From CAZLQF01 sp964561545 (GTDB lineage Bacteria; Bacteroidota; Bacteroidia; CAILMK01; CAYYUA01), in assembly GCA_964561545.1 (NCBI GenBank), contig CAZLQF010000002.1:62001-126000 (forward strand): a DNA stretch of 64,000 nt, read 5' to 3'. The translations under genes and the position numbers were made by a program. The notes under the pieces were generated by a model. That model saw nothing but the letters and a program-made list of their open reading frames with translations. It searched no databases and was not told where the DNA came from. This document shows, in pieces, positions 35,430 through 44,101 of the stretch (the stretch's first letter is position 1; the number at the start of each line of letters is the position of its first letter).

Positions 35430-38054
35430 ATGGCAGACGAAACCAAAGATCCACAAAAGGAGGAAAACCCTGAAAATCCTGAGAAAAACGGACAAGGCGA
35501 TGAAGAGAAGCTTCATGACGTGACCCATATTTCCGGGATGTATGAGGAGTATTTTCTGGATTATGCTTCTTATGTGATCATGGAACGGGCGGTTCCCTCG
35601 GTCAAGGACGGACTAAAGCCCGTGCAGCGCAGAATTCTCCATGCCATGCGTGGCATCCATGACGGACGTTTCCACAAAGTAGCCAACATCATCGGGGAGG
35701 CCATGAAATACCATCCCCACGGAGATGCAGCCATTGGCGATGCCTTGGTGAACCTTGGGCAAAAAGGGCTTTTAATCGATACGCAGGGCAATTGGGGGGA
35801 TATCCGAACGGGCGATAGTGCTGCCGCCCCTCGCTATATCGAGGCAAGACTTTCGGAATTTGCAATTGAAATTGCCTTTAATGCTAAGATCACTGAGTGG
35901 CAGCTTTCTTATGATGGCCGCAATAAAGAACCGGTAGAACTTCCTATGAAATTTCCTTTAATTCTGGCACAAGGGATTGAAGGGATAGCCGTAGGATTGG
36001 CTACGAAGATCATGCCCCACAATTTTAACGAATTGATCGATGCTTCTATTGACCACCTCAAAGGGAAACAAGTTGACCTTTACCCGGATTTTCCAACTGG
36101 CGGGATGGTGGATATTACCAATTACAACCAGGGCCGTAAGGGCGGCCGGTTAAGGATCAGGGCTAAGATCGAGGAATACGATAAAGGCACATTGGTTATT
36201 CGAGACATTCCGTTTGGCACCACCACTTCCACCCTTATTGATTCCATTATTCGAGCAAACGATCAAGGTAAGCTCAAAATCAAAAAGGTTGTAGACAATA
36301 CGGCTGCCAGCGTAGAAATCTTCGTGACCCTGCCTAAAAACACAGACCCAGATGTAACGATTGATGCCCTTTATGCTTTTACGGATTGCGAGGTGAGCGT
36401 TGCACCCAACGCATGTGTTATTAAGGATGAAAAACCCAATTTCCTCAGCGTCAATGAGATCTTGAAAATTTGTACCGATCATACACTGGATCTGCTTCAT
36501 CAAGAGTTGCAGATCAAGCTTAATGAGTTACGGGAAAAGTGGCATTTTTCATCGCTTGAAAAGATCTTTATCGAAAAGCGCATCTATCGCCAAATAGAAG
36601 AATGTGAGACCTGGGAATCGGTCCTGGATACCATTGATGTAGGCTTGCAGCCTTACAAAGACCTTTTTGTGCGGGAAATAACCCGGGATGACATCGTCAG
36701 GCTTACAGAAATTAAGATCAAAAGGATCTCCAAATACGATAGTTTTAAGGCAGATGAAGCCATCAACAAACTGGAGGAAGACATAGAGCAAACCAGATCA
36801 AACATTGAAAATTTAACAGCATATGCCATTGACTACTTCAAGTATTTAAAGGACAAATATGGTCAAGGACGGGAACGGCAAACGGAAATACGTTCTTTTG
36901 AGGACATTGATGTTAGACAGGTAGCTGCTGCTACCCAAAAGTTGTATGTGAACAGAAAAGAAGGCTTTATTGGCACCGGGCTTAAAAAAGAGGAGTTTGT
37001 TTGTGAAGTTTCAGAAGTGGATGACCTCATCGTGTTTTTTGGGCATGGTAAGTTCATGATTACCAAAGTTGCCGAAAAAGCCTTTGTAGGAAAGGACATC
37101 TTTTACGTCAATGTTTGGAAGCGGAATGATGAGCGAACGGTCTACAATGCCCTTTATACCGATGGCAAAACGGCTGTAACCCGGGCCAAGCGCTTTTCAA
37201 TACCTGGTGCGACCAGGGACAAGGCATATGACCTTACCAAGGGAACAACCAATACCCGGTTGCTGTATTTCTCCGCCAATCCCAACAGTGAGTCTGAAGT
37301 GATCAATATCCAGCTTTCTCCGGCCAGTAAAGCTCGTAAGAAGGTATTTGATTTTGATTTTGATGAAATTGAGATCCGAAACCGAAGTGCACAGGGCAAC
37401 ATTGTAACCAAATACGCTGTCAAAAATGTGAAGTTTAAGGAAAAAGGCAATTCAACCCTTGGAGGAAGGACCATTTGGTATCAGGAAGAAACCGGTCGGT
37501 TAAATACGGAGAAGCGCGGTAAATACCTTGGTGAATTTGATGGGGAAGACCGGATCATCGTATTTTACCAGGAAGGTACGTATGAGCTAACCGATTACGA
37601 GCTAACCAACCGTTATGAGCCAGACCGGGTGATGCTTATTGAAAAATTCAATCCGGATAAGGTCATTACCGCCATTTATTACGATGGTGAGCAGCAAAAG
37701 CATTTCGTGAAAAGGTTTCAAATCGAGACCAATACAAAGGATAAAGAATTTCTGTTTATAAGTGAGCACAAAAAATCCAGGTTGGTTTTTGTTACCAGCG
37801 TAAGTAATCCAAAAATAGAATTAACAACCAAGCAGAACAAGAAAAAGCAAACTGAAGAAGTGAATTTGGAAGAATTGGTTGACGTAAGAAACTGGAAAGC
37901 AGTGGGCAAGAAAGTTTGCGACAAAAACCTGGAGCAAATAGAATTGCTAACCCCTGCTGAAGCGGAAGAAGAAACAGTGGAAAATTCCCAGGACAAACCG
38001 CCTCAGGACGAACAATCCAACGAAAATGATGAACAACAAATGAACTTGTTTTAA
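35430..38054 (+). CDS. parC: Type IIA topoisomerase subunit A (topoisomerase IV ParC-like)
   Basis: The DNA-cleaving subunit of a type IIA topoisomerase, needed to unlink daughter chromosomes. It has 874 residues. The opening acidic tail (about 30 residues) leads to YASYVIMERAVPSVKDGLKPV, the standard start of the breakage domain. Catalytic Tyr136 is in AAPRYIEARLS. A coiled-coil part follows near 430-480, and the C-terminal beta-pinwheel ends in an acidic, Gln/Asn-rich tail. The C-terminal domain lacks a clear GyrA box (QRRGGKG), and the divergent sequence fits ParC better than GyrA. No parE lies beside it in the window. Its stop codon abuts the menC start with no gap. Confidence 0.87.
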   Translation: MADETKDPQKEENPENPEKNGQGDEEKLHDVTHISGMYEEYFLDYASYVIMERAVPSVKDGLKPVQRRILHAMRGIHDGRFHKVANIIGEAMKYHPHGDAAIGDALVNLGQKGLLIDTQGNWGDIRTGDSAAAPRYIEARLSEFAIEIAFNAKITEWQLSYDGRNKEPVELPMKFPLILAQGIEGIAVGLATKIMPHNFNELIDASIDHLKGKQVDLYPDFPTGGMVDITNYNQGRKGGRLRIRAKIEEYDKGTLVIRDIPFGTTTSTLIDSIIRANDQGKLKIKKVVDNTAASVEIFVTLPKNTDPDVTIDALYAFTDCEVSVAPNACVIKDEKPNFLSVNEILKICTDHTLDLLHQELQIKLNELREKWHFSSLEKIFIEKRIYRQIEECETWESVLDTIDVGLQPYKDLFVREITRDDIVRLTEIKIKRISKYDSFKADEAINKLEEDIEQTRSNIENLTAYAIDYFKYLKDKYGQGRERQTEIRSFEDIDVRQVAAATQKLYVNRKEGFIGTGLKKEEFVCEVSEVDDLIVFFGHGKFMITKVAEKAFVGKDIFYVNVWKRNDERTVYNALYTDGKTAVTRAKRFSIPGATRDKAYDLTKGTTNTRLLYFSANPNSESEVINIQLSPASKARKKVFDFDFDEIEIRNRSAQGNIVTKYAVKNVKFKEKGNSTLGGRTIWYQEETGRLNTEKRGKYLGEFDGEDRIIVFYQEGTYELTDYELTNRYEPDRVMLIEKFNPDKVITAIYYDGEQQKHFVKRFQIETNTKDKEFLFISEHKKSRLVFVTSVSNPKIELTTKQNKKKQTEEVNLEELVDVRNWKAVGKKVCDKNLEQIELLTPAEAEEETVENSQDKPPQDEQSNENDEQQMNLF

Positions 38055-39128
38055 ATGCTTAAAAAAGAATTTGAGGCCAATTACAAAAAATACACCCTGA
38101 CGTTTAGCGAACCTGCTAAAACTTCAAGAAACACCCTCGAGGAAAAGCCGACTTTCTTCTTAACGTTAAAAGACCCAGAAACCGAAATGGTTGGTTTGGG
38201 AGAATGTTCACCCATTCCGGACCTAAGTGTTGAAGGGGTCAATGACATAGAAGCTAAGCTTAAAGAGATTTGCCTTACAACCAATCTTAATGAGCATCCC
38301 CAAAATTTCTTGGGAGCCTTACAAGAACTACCGGCGGTCAAGTTCGGCCTTGAGATGGCGCTTAAAGATTTTAACAATGGCGGCCATCGTATTTTGTTTG
38401 ATACGCCCTTTTCAAGGGGTGATCATGTTCTTCCTATCAATGGTTTGATCTGGATGGGTTCCTATGAATCCATGAAGCAACAAATCGATGAAAAGATCAG
38501 TAATGGCTTTTCATGCATTAAGATGAAGATCGGGGCCATCAACTTTGAAGAGGAATTAAAACTGATCCAGTACATCAAAAGTACTTATACCGAGGCAATT
38601 GAAATAAGGGTCGATGCCAATGGAGCCTTTTCGCCTGTAGATGCACTTGAGAAACTTAAATTGCTGAGCAAAGAAGGCGTCCATTCTATCGAACAACCGA
38701 TCGATGTCAACCAATGGCAGGAAATGAAAGCCCTTTGTAAAAACACACCCGTTCCCATTGCCTTGGATGAGGAATTAATCGGTATCAGTACAACCCATAA
38801 AAAACAGGAGCTTTTAAAAGCCATCGAACCGCAATACCTCATTTTAAAACCTTCTTTGCTGGGCGGCTTTAATGAATGTGAGGAATGGGTTAAGCTTGCC
38901 AATCAATACAACATAGACTGGTGGGTGACTTCTGCCTTAGAATCCAACATTGGTTTGAATGCCATAGCCCAATGGGCCAGTTATATGGAAGTTAAAAGGC
39001 CTCAAGGCTTAGGAACGGGCCAAATCTACAACAACAACATTGAGTCGCCTTTAACCATCCAAGACGGCCATTTAATTTACGATCCCAGTCAGCCTTGGGA
39101 AACAACCAAAGTAGTGGTAAGCCTTTAA
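38055..39128 (+). CDS. menC: o-Succinylbenzoate synthase (enolase superfamily, MenC)
   Basis: Dehydrates SHCHC to o-succinylbenzoate in menaquinone synthesis. It has 357 residues in the enolase-superfamily layout. A capping domain occupies about 1-110, and the barrel carries the catalytic Lys in KMKIG and the three metal ligands in VDANG, SIEQP and ALDEE. The second Lys is in LILKPS. The ending WVTSALESNIGLNAIAQW is the usual MenC signature in Bacteroidota. Dipeptide epimerases share the fold but lack this ending. It directly follows parC with zero spacing, an odd functional pairing but a clear operon. No other men genes are nearby. Confidence 0.87.
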   Translation: MLKKEFEANYKKYTLTFSEPAKTSRNTLEEKPTFFLTLKDPETEMVGLGECSPIPDLSVEGVNDIEAKLKEICLTTNLNEHPQNFLGALQELPAVKFGLEMALKDFNNGGHRILFDTPFSRGDHVLPINGLIWMGSYESMKQQIDEKISNGFSCIKMKIGAINFEEELKLIQYIKSTYTEAIEIRVDANGAFSPVDALEKLKLLSKEGVHSIEQPIDVNQWQEMKALCKNTPVPIALDEELIGISTTHKKQELLKAIEPQYLILKPSLLGGFNECEEWVKLANQYNIDWWVTSALESNIGLNAIAQWASYMEVKRPQGLGTGQIYNNNIESPLTIQDGHLIYDPSQPWETTKVVVSL

Positions 39129-39508
39129 ATTCCGGGTTTGCTATAGAATCAATCGTTTTTACAACTTTTTAAAAGTTATCTCGCTAAGCTAAGTTTCCAA
39201 GAAGCTAAAAAGCAACTTGTTAAATCAGATTCGTGCCAATTACTAATAGAGAGTAAAAAGTGTTATCAAAGCATTTAATCAACCATTATATTCTCTTTTA
39301 AAATTCAAAAAAATGGTCCTGCGAATTGAGGCTCTAAGCCAAGTTTTGGAAATCCTGGCCGGAAACTACAGGCGTGGCAAGGTTCAATCACGCGTATAAC
39401 TTAGATGCTTAATGCGCTTGGTAAAACCCTGGCACGCCTTCCTAAGAAATTTTACCCTGATACAAATCCCAAACGTCAGCTGACAGCAAGCTGCCTAAAC
39501 ACTAACTC
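39129..39508. other. Non-coding stretch before the transposase relic
   Basis: No intact gene. Around 39400-39500 there is a run readable as KKFYPDTNPKR that may be an earlier part of the transposase in another frame, but it is too weak to annotate. No terminal inverted repeat was identified. Confidence 0.35.
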
Positions 39509-39720
39509 AACCGGGTTTGTTTAACCGATTCTACGATCACACTCCTTTTTCAGAATATCCTGAAATCTTCTGGCAGAACATCATCTAATGGTAAAAAGAA
39601 GGGAGGCATTAAAGTCACTACAATGGTAAAGCCAGTGAAGGAATGCCTGGCTTTATTGACTTTAGCGCTGCCTCAAAGCATGACCCTCATTATCTTGATC
39701 TTATTGATATACCCCAAGAA
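39509..39720 (+). pseudogene. Decayed IS4-family transposase fragment, frameshifted
   Basis: From 39509 the frame reads VCLTDSTITLLFQNILKSSG and then NGKKKGGIKV, matching the DSTT-I-LF and KKKGGIK-H signature of Bacteroidota IS4-type DDE transposases (second catalytic Asp region). A single-base loss around 39630 then shifts the frame, and the family pattern continues as SEGMPGFIDFSAASKHD in the next frame, where relatives have a 'VP....T-AA-HD' stretch. Beyond about 39720 the similarity fades and in-frame stops appear at 39817 and later. An upstream stop separates this from the missing N-terminal part. It is a non-functional remnant. Confidence 0.7.
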
Positions 39721-40130
39721 TCTTACCCAGCAACCAAATTCACGTTTAGGGAACAACAAGTTTTATCCATGATTGCTAACAAGCCTACCAATCCTGAAAC
39801 AGCCCAAACGCTATGTTGATCAATGGATAGAGTAGAAACCATCGAAAAAACATTATCCAAAAACTCTGTGACAGAAATACCGCTGTTATGATCAAAGTGG
39901 CCCTGAACTTTCACTCAATAATTTGATATATACTTGAAGTTAAATCCTTCAATATGGCCTTAAGACCTTTAGGCTTTCCCACTTTTAAAATCAAATTTCA
40001 GCAGCTTTCTTACATTACCCCTACCTTTATAATAAGCATCCATCGATCTGAGGATTCTGTATAGTTGAAAATATGAACAATTTTTCAATCATATATGTTA
40101 GGATTCATGAACATCTAAAAATTAAACCCA
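39721..40130. other. Non-coding stretch between transposase relic and trxA
   Basis: The relic's frame runs on with stops (39817, 39889). No TAnnTTTG match or other feature was found before the thioredoxin start at 40131. A minus-strand 63-codon frame here is a shadow of the relic. Confidence 0.4.
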
Positions 40131-40490
40131 ATGGAACATCTAACTAAGGAAACTTTCAAGGACAAGATCTTTGATTTTGAAAACAACAAGGAATGGAATT
40201 ACAAAGGTGAAAAACCAGCCATCATTGATTTTTATGCCGATTGGTGCGGGCCTTGCAAAATGATGGAGCCCACGCTTGAGCAAATTGAGCATGAATATCA
40301 AGGCCAATTGAACATTTATAAAGTAGATACGCAGGAGCAAGCCGAATTGGCAAAAATGTTTGGCATACAAAGCGTCCCGTCCATCTTGTTCATACCCATG
40401 AACGGGGATCCGCAAATGGCCGGGGGCACCATGTCCAAGAACTTGTTTGAGAAGGCCATTAATGAAATTTTAATGGCAGAGGCCAATTAA
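40131..40490 (+). CDS. trxA: Thioredoxin-family protein
   Basis: A cytoplasmic disulfide reductase of 119 residues. The active-site motif is FYADWCGPCKMMEP near residues 40-53, and the cis-Pro is in GIQSVPSILF near residue 83. There is no signal peptide. The N-terminal stretch FKDKIFDFENNKEWNYKGE is longer than in E. coli thioredoxin but common in this phylum. It is monocistronic and has a hairpin terminator about 170 bases downstream. Confidence 0.9.
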   Translation: MEHLTKETFKDKIFDFENNKEWNYKGEKPAIIDFYADWCGPCKMMEPTLEQIEHEYQGQLNIYKVDTQEQAELAKMFGIQSVPSILFIPMNGDPQMAGGTMSKNLFEKAINEILMAEAN

Positions 40491-40657
40491 GAAAGGCAAC
40501 CTCAATATTTTATAAAAAGCGGTAAGGTGGGATCGTTAAATACGTGGATACCAAAACTTTTATACAGCATTAAGCACATAGCTTTTAGCTGAGTAGGCTT
40601 GTTAGATTGTTAAGATTTCTGCCTTTAGCCCCAACCTAAGTTGAGCTGATTCAACAT

Positions 40658-40700
40658 AAGCCAATGGAGCCATGCTTCTATGGTTCAATTGGCTTTTCTT
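40658..40700 (+). terminator. Rho-independent terminator after trxA
   Basis: AAGCCAAT (40658-40665) pairs with ATTGGCTT (40688-40695). After one mismatch a further seven pairs (GAGCCAT/ATGGTTC) close a six-base loop. A short T-rich tail follows. The 168 bases between the trxA stop and the hairpin hold nothing recognised. Confidence 0.7.
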
Positions 40701-40758
40701 GTTTTCGTTGTCAGGTTAAGGACGCTATGGTATTTGAAACACTAATTTTCGAAACCAC

Positions 40759-41448
40759 CTATTGGTTTAGAATGCGAACCTCTGTTCTGCGGTTTTGCTG
40801 GCGCCCTGCTTCTGATTCATTAGAGGCCACTGGGTCGCTTTCCCCGTAACCTTTGGCTTCGATCCGGTTGGCGTCAACCCCATTCTTGACTAAATACTGC
40901 TTAACCGATTCTGCCCTGCGCTGGGATAATTTCCGATTGTATTCCGCTTCTCCCACATTATCTGTATGGCCGGCCACTTCTATCCTAATCTGGGACTTCC
41001 GCTTAAGAAAGTTGATGAGGTTGTCAAGTGCATCGTAAGAGGCAGGCCGGAGGGTGGCTTTATCCGTATCAAAATAAACATTCTTAAGTTCATAAACCTC
41101 TTTTTCAGCCTCTTGGTAACGGAAGGTACGGGTAAGTATAAACCTCCCTTTTTGATCAGGAATGGAAAGAGGATCATAATCAATGTCCTTGTTGAGCGCT
41201 TTGTACGTAACATCGTATTTGCTGCCTTTGGGCAGTTTCAGCTCAAACTGGCCTTCTTTATCGGTGGTTTTTTTAATAACCTCATCTTTTTGAGTATTTT
41301 CAAATACCATAAGTTCATTGGCAAGCGGTTGGCCTTCAAAATCGGTAAGGTTAACCTTGACCTTAACTTTTTCCTGCGCATGCAAATTGGCCATTACTGA
41401 AAAGCCAACAATAGCGAGGAACAACACGGATTTCTTGATCATAAGCAT
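40759..41448 (-). CDS. OmpA-family protein with Ig-like N-terminal domain
   Basis: An exported 229-residue protein. A signal peptide of about 24 residues ends near NLHAQ. Residues about 27-110 form a beta-rich domain like the carboxypeptidase-regulatory/Cna-B type (VNLTDFEGQPLANELMVF, then DKEGQFELKLPKG). The C-terminal OmpA domain (about 118-229) begins NVYFDTDKATLRP and holds the peptidoglycan-binding Asp and Arg in GHTDNVGEAEYNRKLSQRRA. It probably tethers the envelope to peptidoglycan. The start may be ATG 41448 or the second ATG six bases later. It is divergent from the tRNA gene. Confidence 0.87.
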   Translation of the reverse strand: MLMIKKSVLFLAIVGFSVMANLHAQEKVKVKVNLTDFEGQPLANELMVFENTQKDEVIKKTTDKEGQFELKLPKGSKYDVTYKALNKDIDYDPLSIPDQKGRFILTRTFRYQEAEKEVYELKNVYFDTDKATLRPASYDALDNLINFLKRKSQIRIEVAGHTDNVGEAEYNRKLSQRRAESVKQYLVKNGVDANRIEAKGYGESDPVASNESEAGRQQNRRTEVRILNQ

Positions 41449-41540
41449 TGATCTTTTAATATGAATTGCAAATTAAAAATTTAGCACAAGTCAGCGATGA
41501 AGAGGTTGCAAATTTTAGTCCGAAAAAATGCTTACGGCCT

Positions 41541-41570
41541 TTTGAAAATTCTATAAACAATGTACCTTTG
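41541..41570 (+). promoter_or_regulatory. Full Bacteroidota promoter of tRNA-Glu (TTTG-18-TACCTTTG)
   Basis: TTTG at 41541-41544 and TACCTTTG at 41563-41570 with 18 bases between them fit the -33/-7 consensus in both parts. The tRNA begins 41 bases downstream, so a short leader must be removed. It is one of the two complete promoters found in the window. Confidence 0.8.
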
Positions 41571-41610
41571 CACTCGTTGAGACGGTTAAAACGCTTTTAA
41601 CGACTGATAT

Positions 41611-41685
41611 GGCCCGTTCGTCTAGTGGTTAGGACGCCAGGTTTTCAACCTGGAAACAGGGGTTCAATTCCCCTACGGGCTACCA
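41611..41685 (+). tRNA. tRNA-Glu (UUC)
   Basis: The cloverleaf folds fully. The acceptor stem GGCCCGT pairs with ACGGGCT (first pair G-U). The anticodon stem CCAGG/CCTGG carries the loop TTTTCAA, giving anticodon UUC. The T arm is GGGGTTCAATTCCCC. CCA is encoded at 41683-41685. A single-gene unit with its own promoter and terminator. Confidence 0.97.
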
Positions 41686-41697
41686 ACTAACATTTTG

Positions 41698-41733
41698 AAC
41701 CCTTGTGAGCGAACAACTTACAAGGGTTTTTTA
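41698..41733 (+). terminator. Rho-independent terminator of tRNA-Glu
   Basis: A 12-bp stem (41698-41709 with 41717-41728, including one G-U pair) and a seven-base loop are followed by TTTTATTT. It lies 12 bases after the tRNA. Confidence 0.9.
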
Positions 41734-41873
41734 TTTGAAGAGTAAAACCTGAGGGGACAATTTTTATCTTTCCCCTATTTATTTACCCGATTTAACTCCT
41801 TTTAAATTCCTTCATCAATACCATTCCCAAAAAATATCATAACTTGACCACAAGTTTTAATTGCCCAATACTT

Positions 41874-42296
41874 ATGTACGCTATTTCAAACAACAAAACT
41901 TTTTTAAGTTGCGTGCTCATTGCCTTAATGGGCACCTTGCTTCTTGGTGCTTGCCAACAACAAAAAGACCAACCAGAGCAAGTAGCTCAGGAATTCCTGG
42001 ACTACATAGAGGAAGGTGAATTGAAAAAGGCCAAGGAAATTTCGACCAAGGACACCAAAAAGCTACTCAAACTCTTTGACCACACCAATTTCAGTGATTC
42101 CATCCGTAATTCGGACATGACGTTTCGGGATCTGGAATGTGAAGTGCAAACTGATTCGGCTACCTGCCGTTACGAGCGTTACTTTAAGGGAAAATCTGAA
42201 GGCATGGAGACCATTAACCTTGTAAGAAAGGAAGGAAAGTGGCTCGTTAACATTGAAAAGGAAGGCCTCAACAAGCAGGAAAGAAAGTCATCATGA
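41874..42296 (+). CDS. Small lipoprotein, DUF4878-like
   Basis: ATG 41874 gives 140 residues with a lipoprotein signal peptide ending LLLGAC. A TTG 30 bases upstream is in frame but would spoil the signal peptide's start. The mature part (about 25-135) resembles DUF4878/NTF2-like lipoproteins: PEQVAQEFLDYIEEGELKKA at its head and EGKWLVNIEKEG at its end. No catalytic residues are visible, and no function is known. It overlaps the next gene by four bases (ATGA), so the two are coupled. Confidence 0.78.
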   Translation: MYAISNNKTFLSCVLIALMGTLLLGACQQQKDQPEQVAQEFLDYIEEGELKKAKEISTKDTKKLLKLFDHTNFSDSIRNSDMTFRDLECEVQTDSATCRYERYFKGKSEGMETINLVRKEGKWLVNIEKEGLNKQERKSS

Positions 42297-42964
42297 GGTT
42301 GGTTAATGTCATTTTAGCCAAAGGCCTCATTTTATTAACTGCTTTCCTATTGGCTGGGAACAGAGGATCGCCTGGTGAGCAAGTAAGCTCCTATACTTTA
42401 ACCCAAGTTGAAAAACAGCAACTGGAAGAAGGTGATTTCATCCTCAGACGGGGCCGCGGTATGGTCAGCAATTGGATTGTGCATTATTTGGACCAACCTT
42501 ATGATGTTTCCCACATTGGTATTCTGCTTCGTGAGGATAAACGTTGGCAGGTAATTAGCGCCTTATCCAGCGCAGTGGCTGATTTCGATGGCATGCAAAA
42601 AGCATCCCTCAATGCATTTACCTATCAAAGCCATCGCAATAAGTTAATGGTAAGCCGGTTAGATGCACCAAAAAGCATTCGTTCACAAATAGCAAATCAA
42701 GCCAACAAACATCTTGAGCATAAAACCCCCTTTGATCATCAATTTGATCACTCAGACTCCTCAGCGTTTTATTGCACGGAATTGCCCTGGCACATCATCC
42801 ACCAATACCTTGAAGCTGATGTTTCATTCAAAAAAGGGCGGTTAAAAGATCGAACGTATTTACTGTTCTCGACCTTTTGGGACTCAACCCATTTTAATGT
42901 AGTGTTGAACCATTTTAAGCGCGATGAATCAAAGTCATCAGCTACCATTTCAGTAGCTTTTTGA
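42293..42964 (+). CDS. YiiX/YebB-like NlpC/P60-superfamily cysteine hydrolase
   Basis: A 223-residue protein with an N-terminal hydrophobic segment (signal peptide or anchor). The circularly permuted NlpC/P60 layout is seen: GDFILRRGRGMVSNWI, then the His in DVSHIGILL, and the catalytic Cys in FYCTELPWHII. The PFDHQFD stretch before the Cys is also typical of YiiX. Relatives act on amide or thioester bonds of peptidoglycan or lipids; the substrate is unknown. The product is likely periplasmic and works beside its coupled lipoprotein. Confidence 0.82.
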   Translation: MRLVNVILAKGLILLTAFLLAGNRGSPGEQVSSYTLTQVEKQQLEEGDFILRRGRGMVSNWIVHYLDQPYDVSHIGILLREDKRWQVISALSSAVADFDGMQKASLNAFTYQSHRNKLMVSRLDAPKSIRSQIANQANKHLEHKTPFDHQFDHSDSSAFYCTELPWHIIHQYLEADVSFKKGRLKDRTYLLFSTFWDSTHFNVVLNHFKRDESKSSATISVAF

Positions 42965-43085
42965 AAATAAGTAGATGATTGACAGAAAATTTAAACAAGG
43001 CAAAGGCCAAGAAGCATTTCCTGAGTTTAGGACGAACCTTTAAATCAAGGCTTGCCATAAAACCCAGAAATACTTTTGGTAAAAG

Positions 43086-43709
43086 TTATTTGACCTTAAT
43101 TGTCCCTTGCATGGTAGGATAATGGCCGGGATAAGTACAGATAAATTTGTAAGTGCCTTTTTCATTTAAGGTAAATTCAACCTTTGTTTGATCGCCTTGG
43201 TCTACCACCTCGGTATAAGCCAGGATCTTTTCTTTATTATCAGGCAAATAGTTGTTATCCTTGCCTGATTGCATGCCTTTCTGAGCTACATCCTTTGAAT
43301 CGGCTTCCTTGGTTATAACAAAGTTGTGCTTCATGGCTGCTGCATCTTCAGGCGCTACATTGTCAAGGGTTACCGTAACTTTTTGCCCTTGGTTTAGTTT
43401 TATGACGTCAACGTCATAACGCATGTTTTGCATGGTAGTACCCGGTGTTTTGACCGTGATTGCTGCAGGGCCATCCTTGCCGGTTTTGTCAACCACTTTT
43501 TGATCTTCCCCGGGATTCATTTCTTCCTCATCACTTTTCGTGGTCCCTTGATCACGGTCCTTGGTTTCTTTTTGCTCTTCTGCTTGCTCCTGAGTTGTGG
43601 TTTCTTGATCTTTTTGAGAGGTGCTTTGATCACTTCCTCCACCACAACTTGTCATGAATAAACTTCCGCTTAGGAAGCTTAGTACGATTAAATAATTAAT
43701 TATTTTCAT
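43086..43709 (-). CDS. Azurin-type cupredoxin lipoprotein
   Basis: A blue-copper electron carrier anchored to a membrane. ATG 43709 gives 207 residues; a TTG eight codons upstream would add a charged lead unlike a signal peptide. The lipobox LFMTSC precedes a long Gln/Glu/Lys/Asp linker (about 30-75). The cupredoxin domain has the copper ligands His (MKHNFVI), Cys and His (FICTYPGHYPTMQG), and Met in the same loop. Azurins in this phylum pass electrons to respiratory oxidases or peroxidases. It is alone in its transcription unit. Confidence 0.87.
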   Translation of the reverse strand: MKIINYLIVLSFLSGSLFMTSCGGGSDQSTSQKDQETTTQEQAEEQKETKDRDQGTTKSDEEEMNPGEDQKVVDKTGKDGPAAITVKTPGTTMQNMRYDVDVIKLNQGQKVTVTLDNVAPEDAAAMKHNFVITKEADSKDVAQKGMQSGKDNNYLPDNKEKILAYTEVVDQGDQTKVEFTLNEKGTYKFICTYPGHYPTMQGTIKVK

Positions 43710-43733
43710 TGGTGTCAATTTATTAAAAAACAA

Positions 43734-44101
43734 TACCGCTTAATTAAGGTTTAAAAAACTTCCGGATTAAGATCATTTAGCAAAACCAATCAAAAAAGTA
43801 TGTTGCTCAAGGAAAAGCGTTAATTGGGCTTTTACTTTTATATAAACCAATGGTAATTATTCCCCGCTTCTTGGTAAAGTGCAAGCAATCATCAAATTCG
43901 GATGGCAAAACTTAATTGCTTCCAAAAAATTTTATTAGAAAATTCCGTGACTGGCAGCTGCAATAGATGTTTTTTACAACACTTGTAAATTTTCATTGTT
44001 TTACTTCTAAGTTGCAGCGCCTAATCGAATGACCATGATGAGGCATTAGTATCGAGACCCAGATCGAGATTGCTACAATTTAGCCTTATTGAGCAATGCA
44101 G
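43734..44101. other. Non-coding gap upstream of the azurin gene
   Basis: AT-rich. No full TAnnTTTG match, hairpin with a T tail or coding frame was seen. Confidence 0.4.

Noticed and set aside
39723..39914. Minus-strand 63-codon frame after menC
   Set aside because: It lies opposite the decayed transposase and adjacent debris; no start signal or family pattern.
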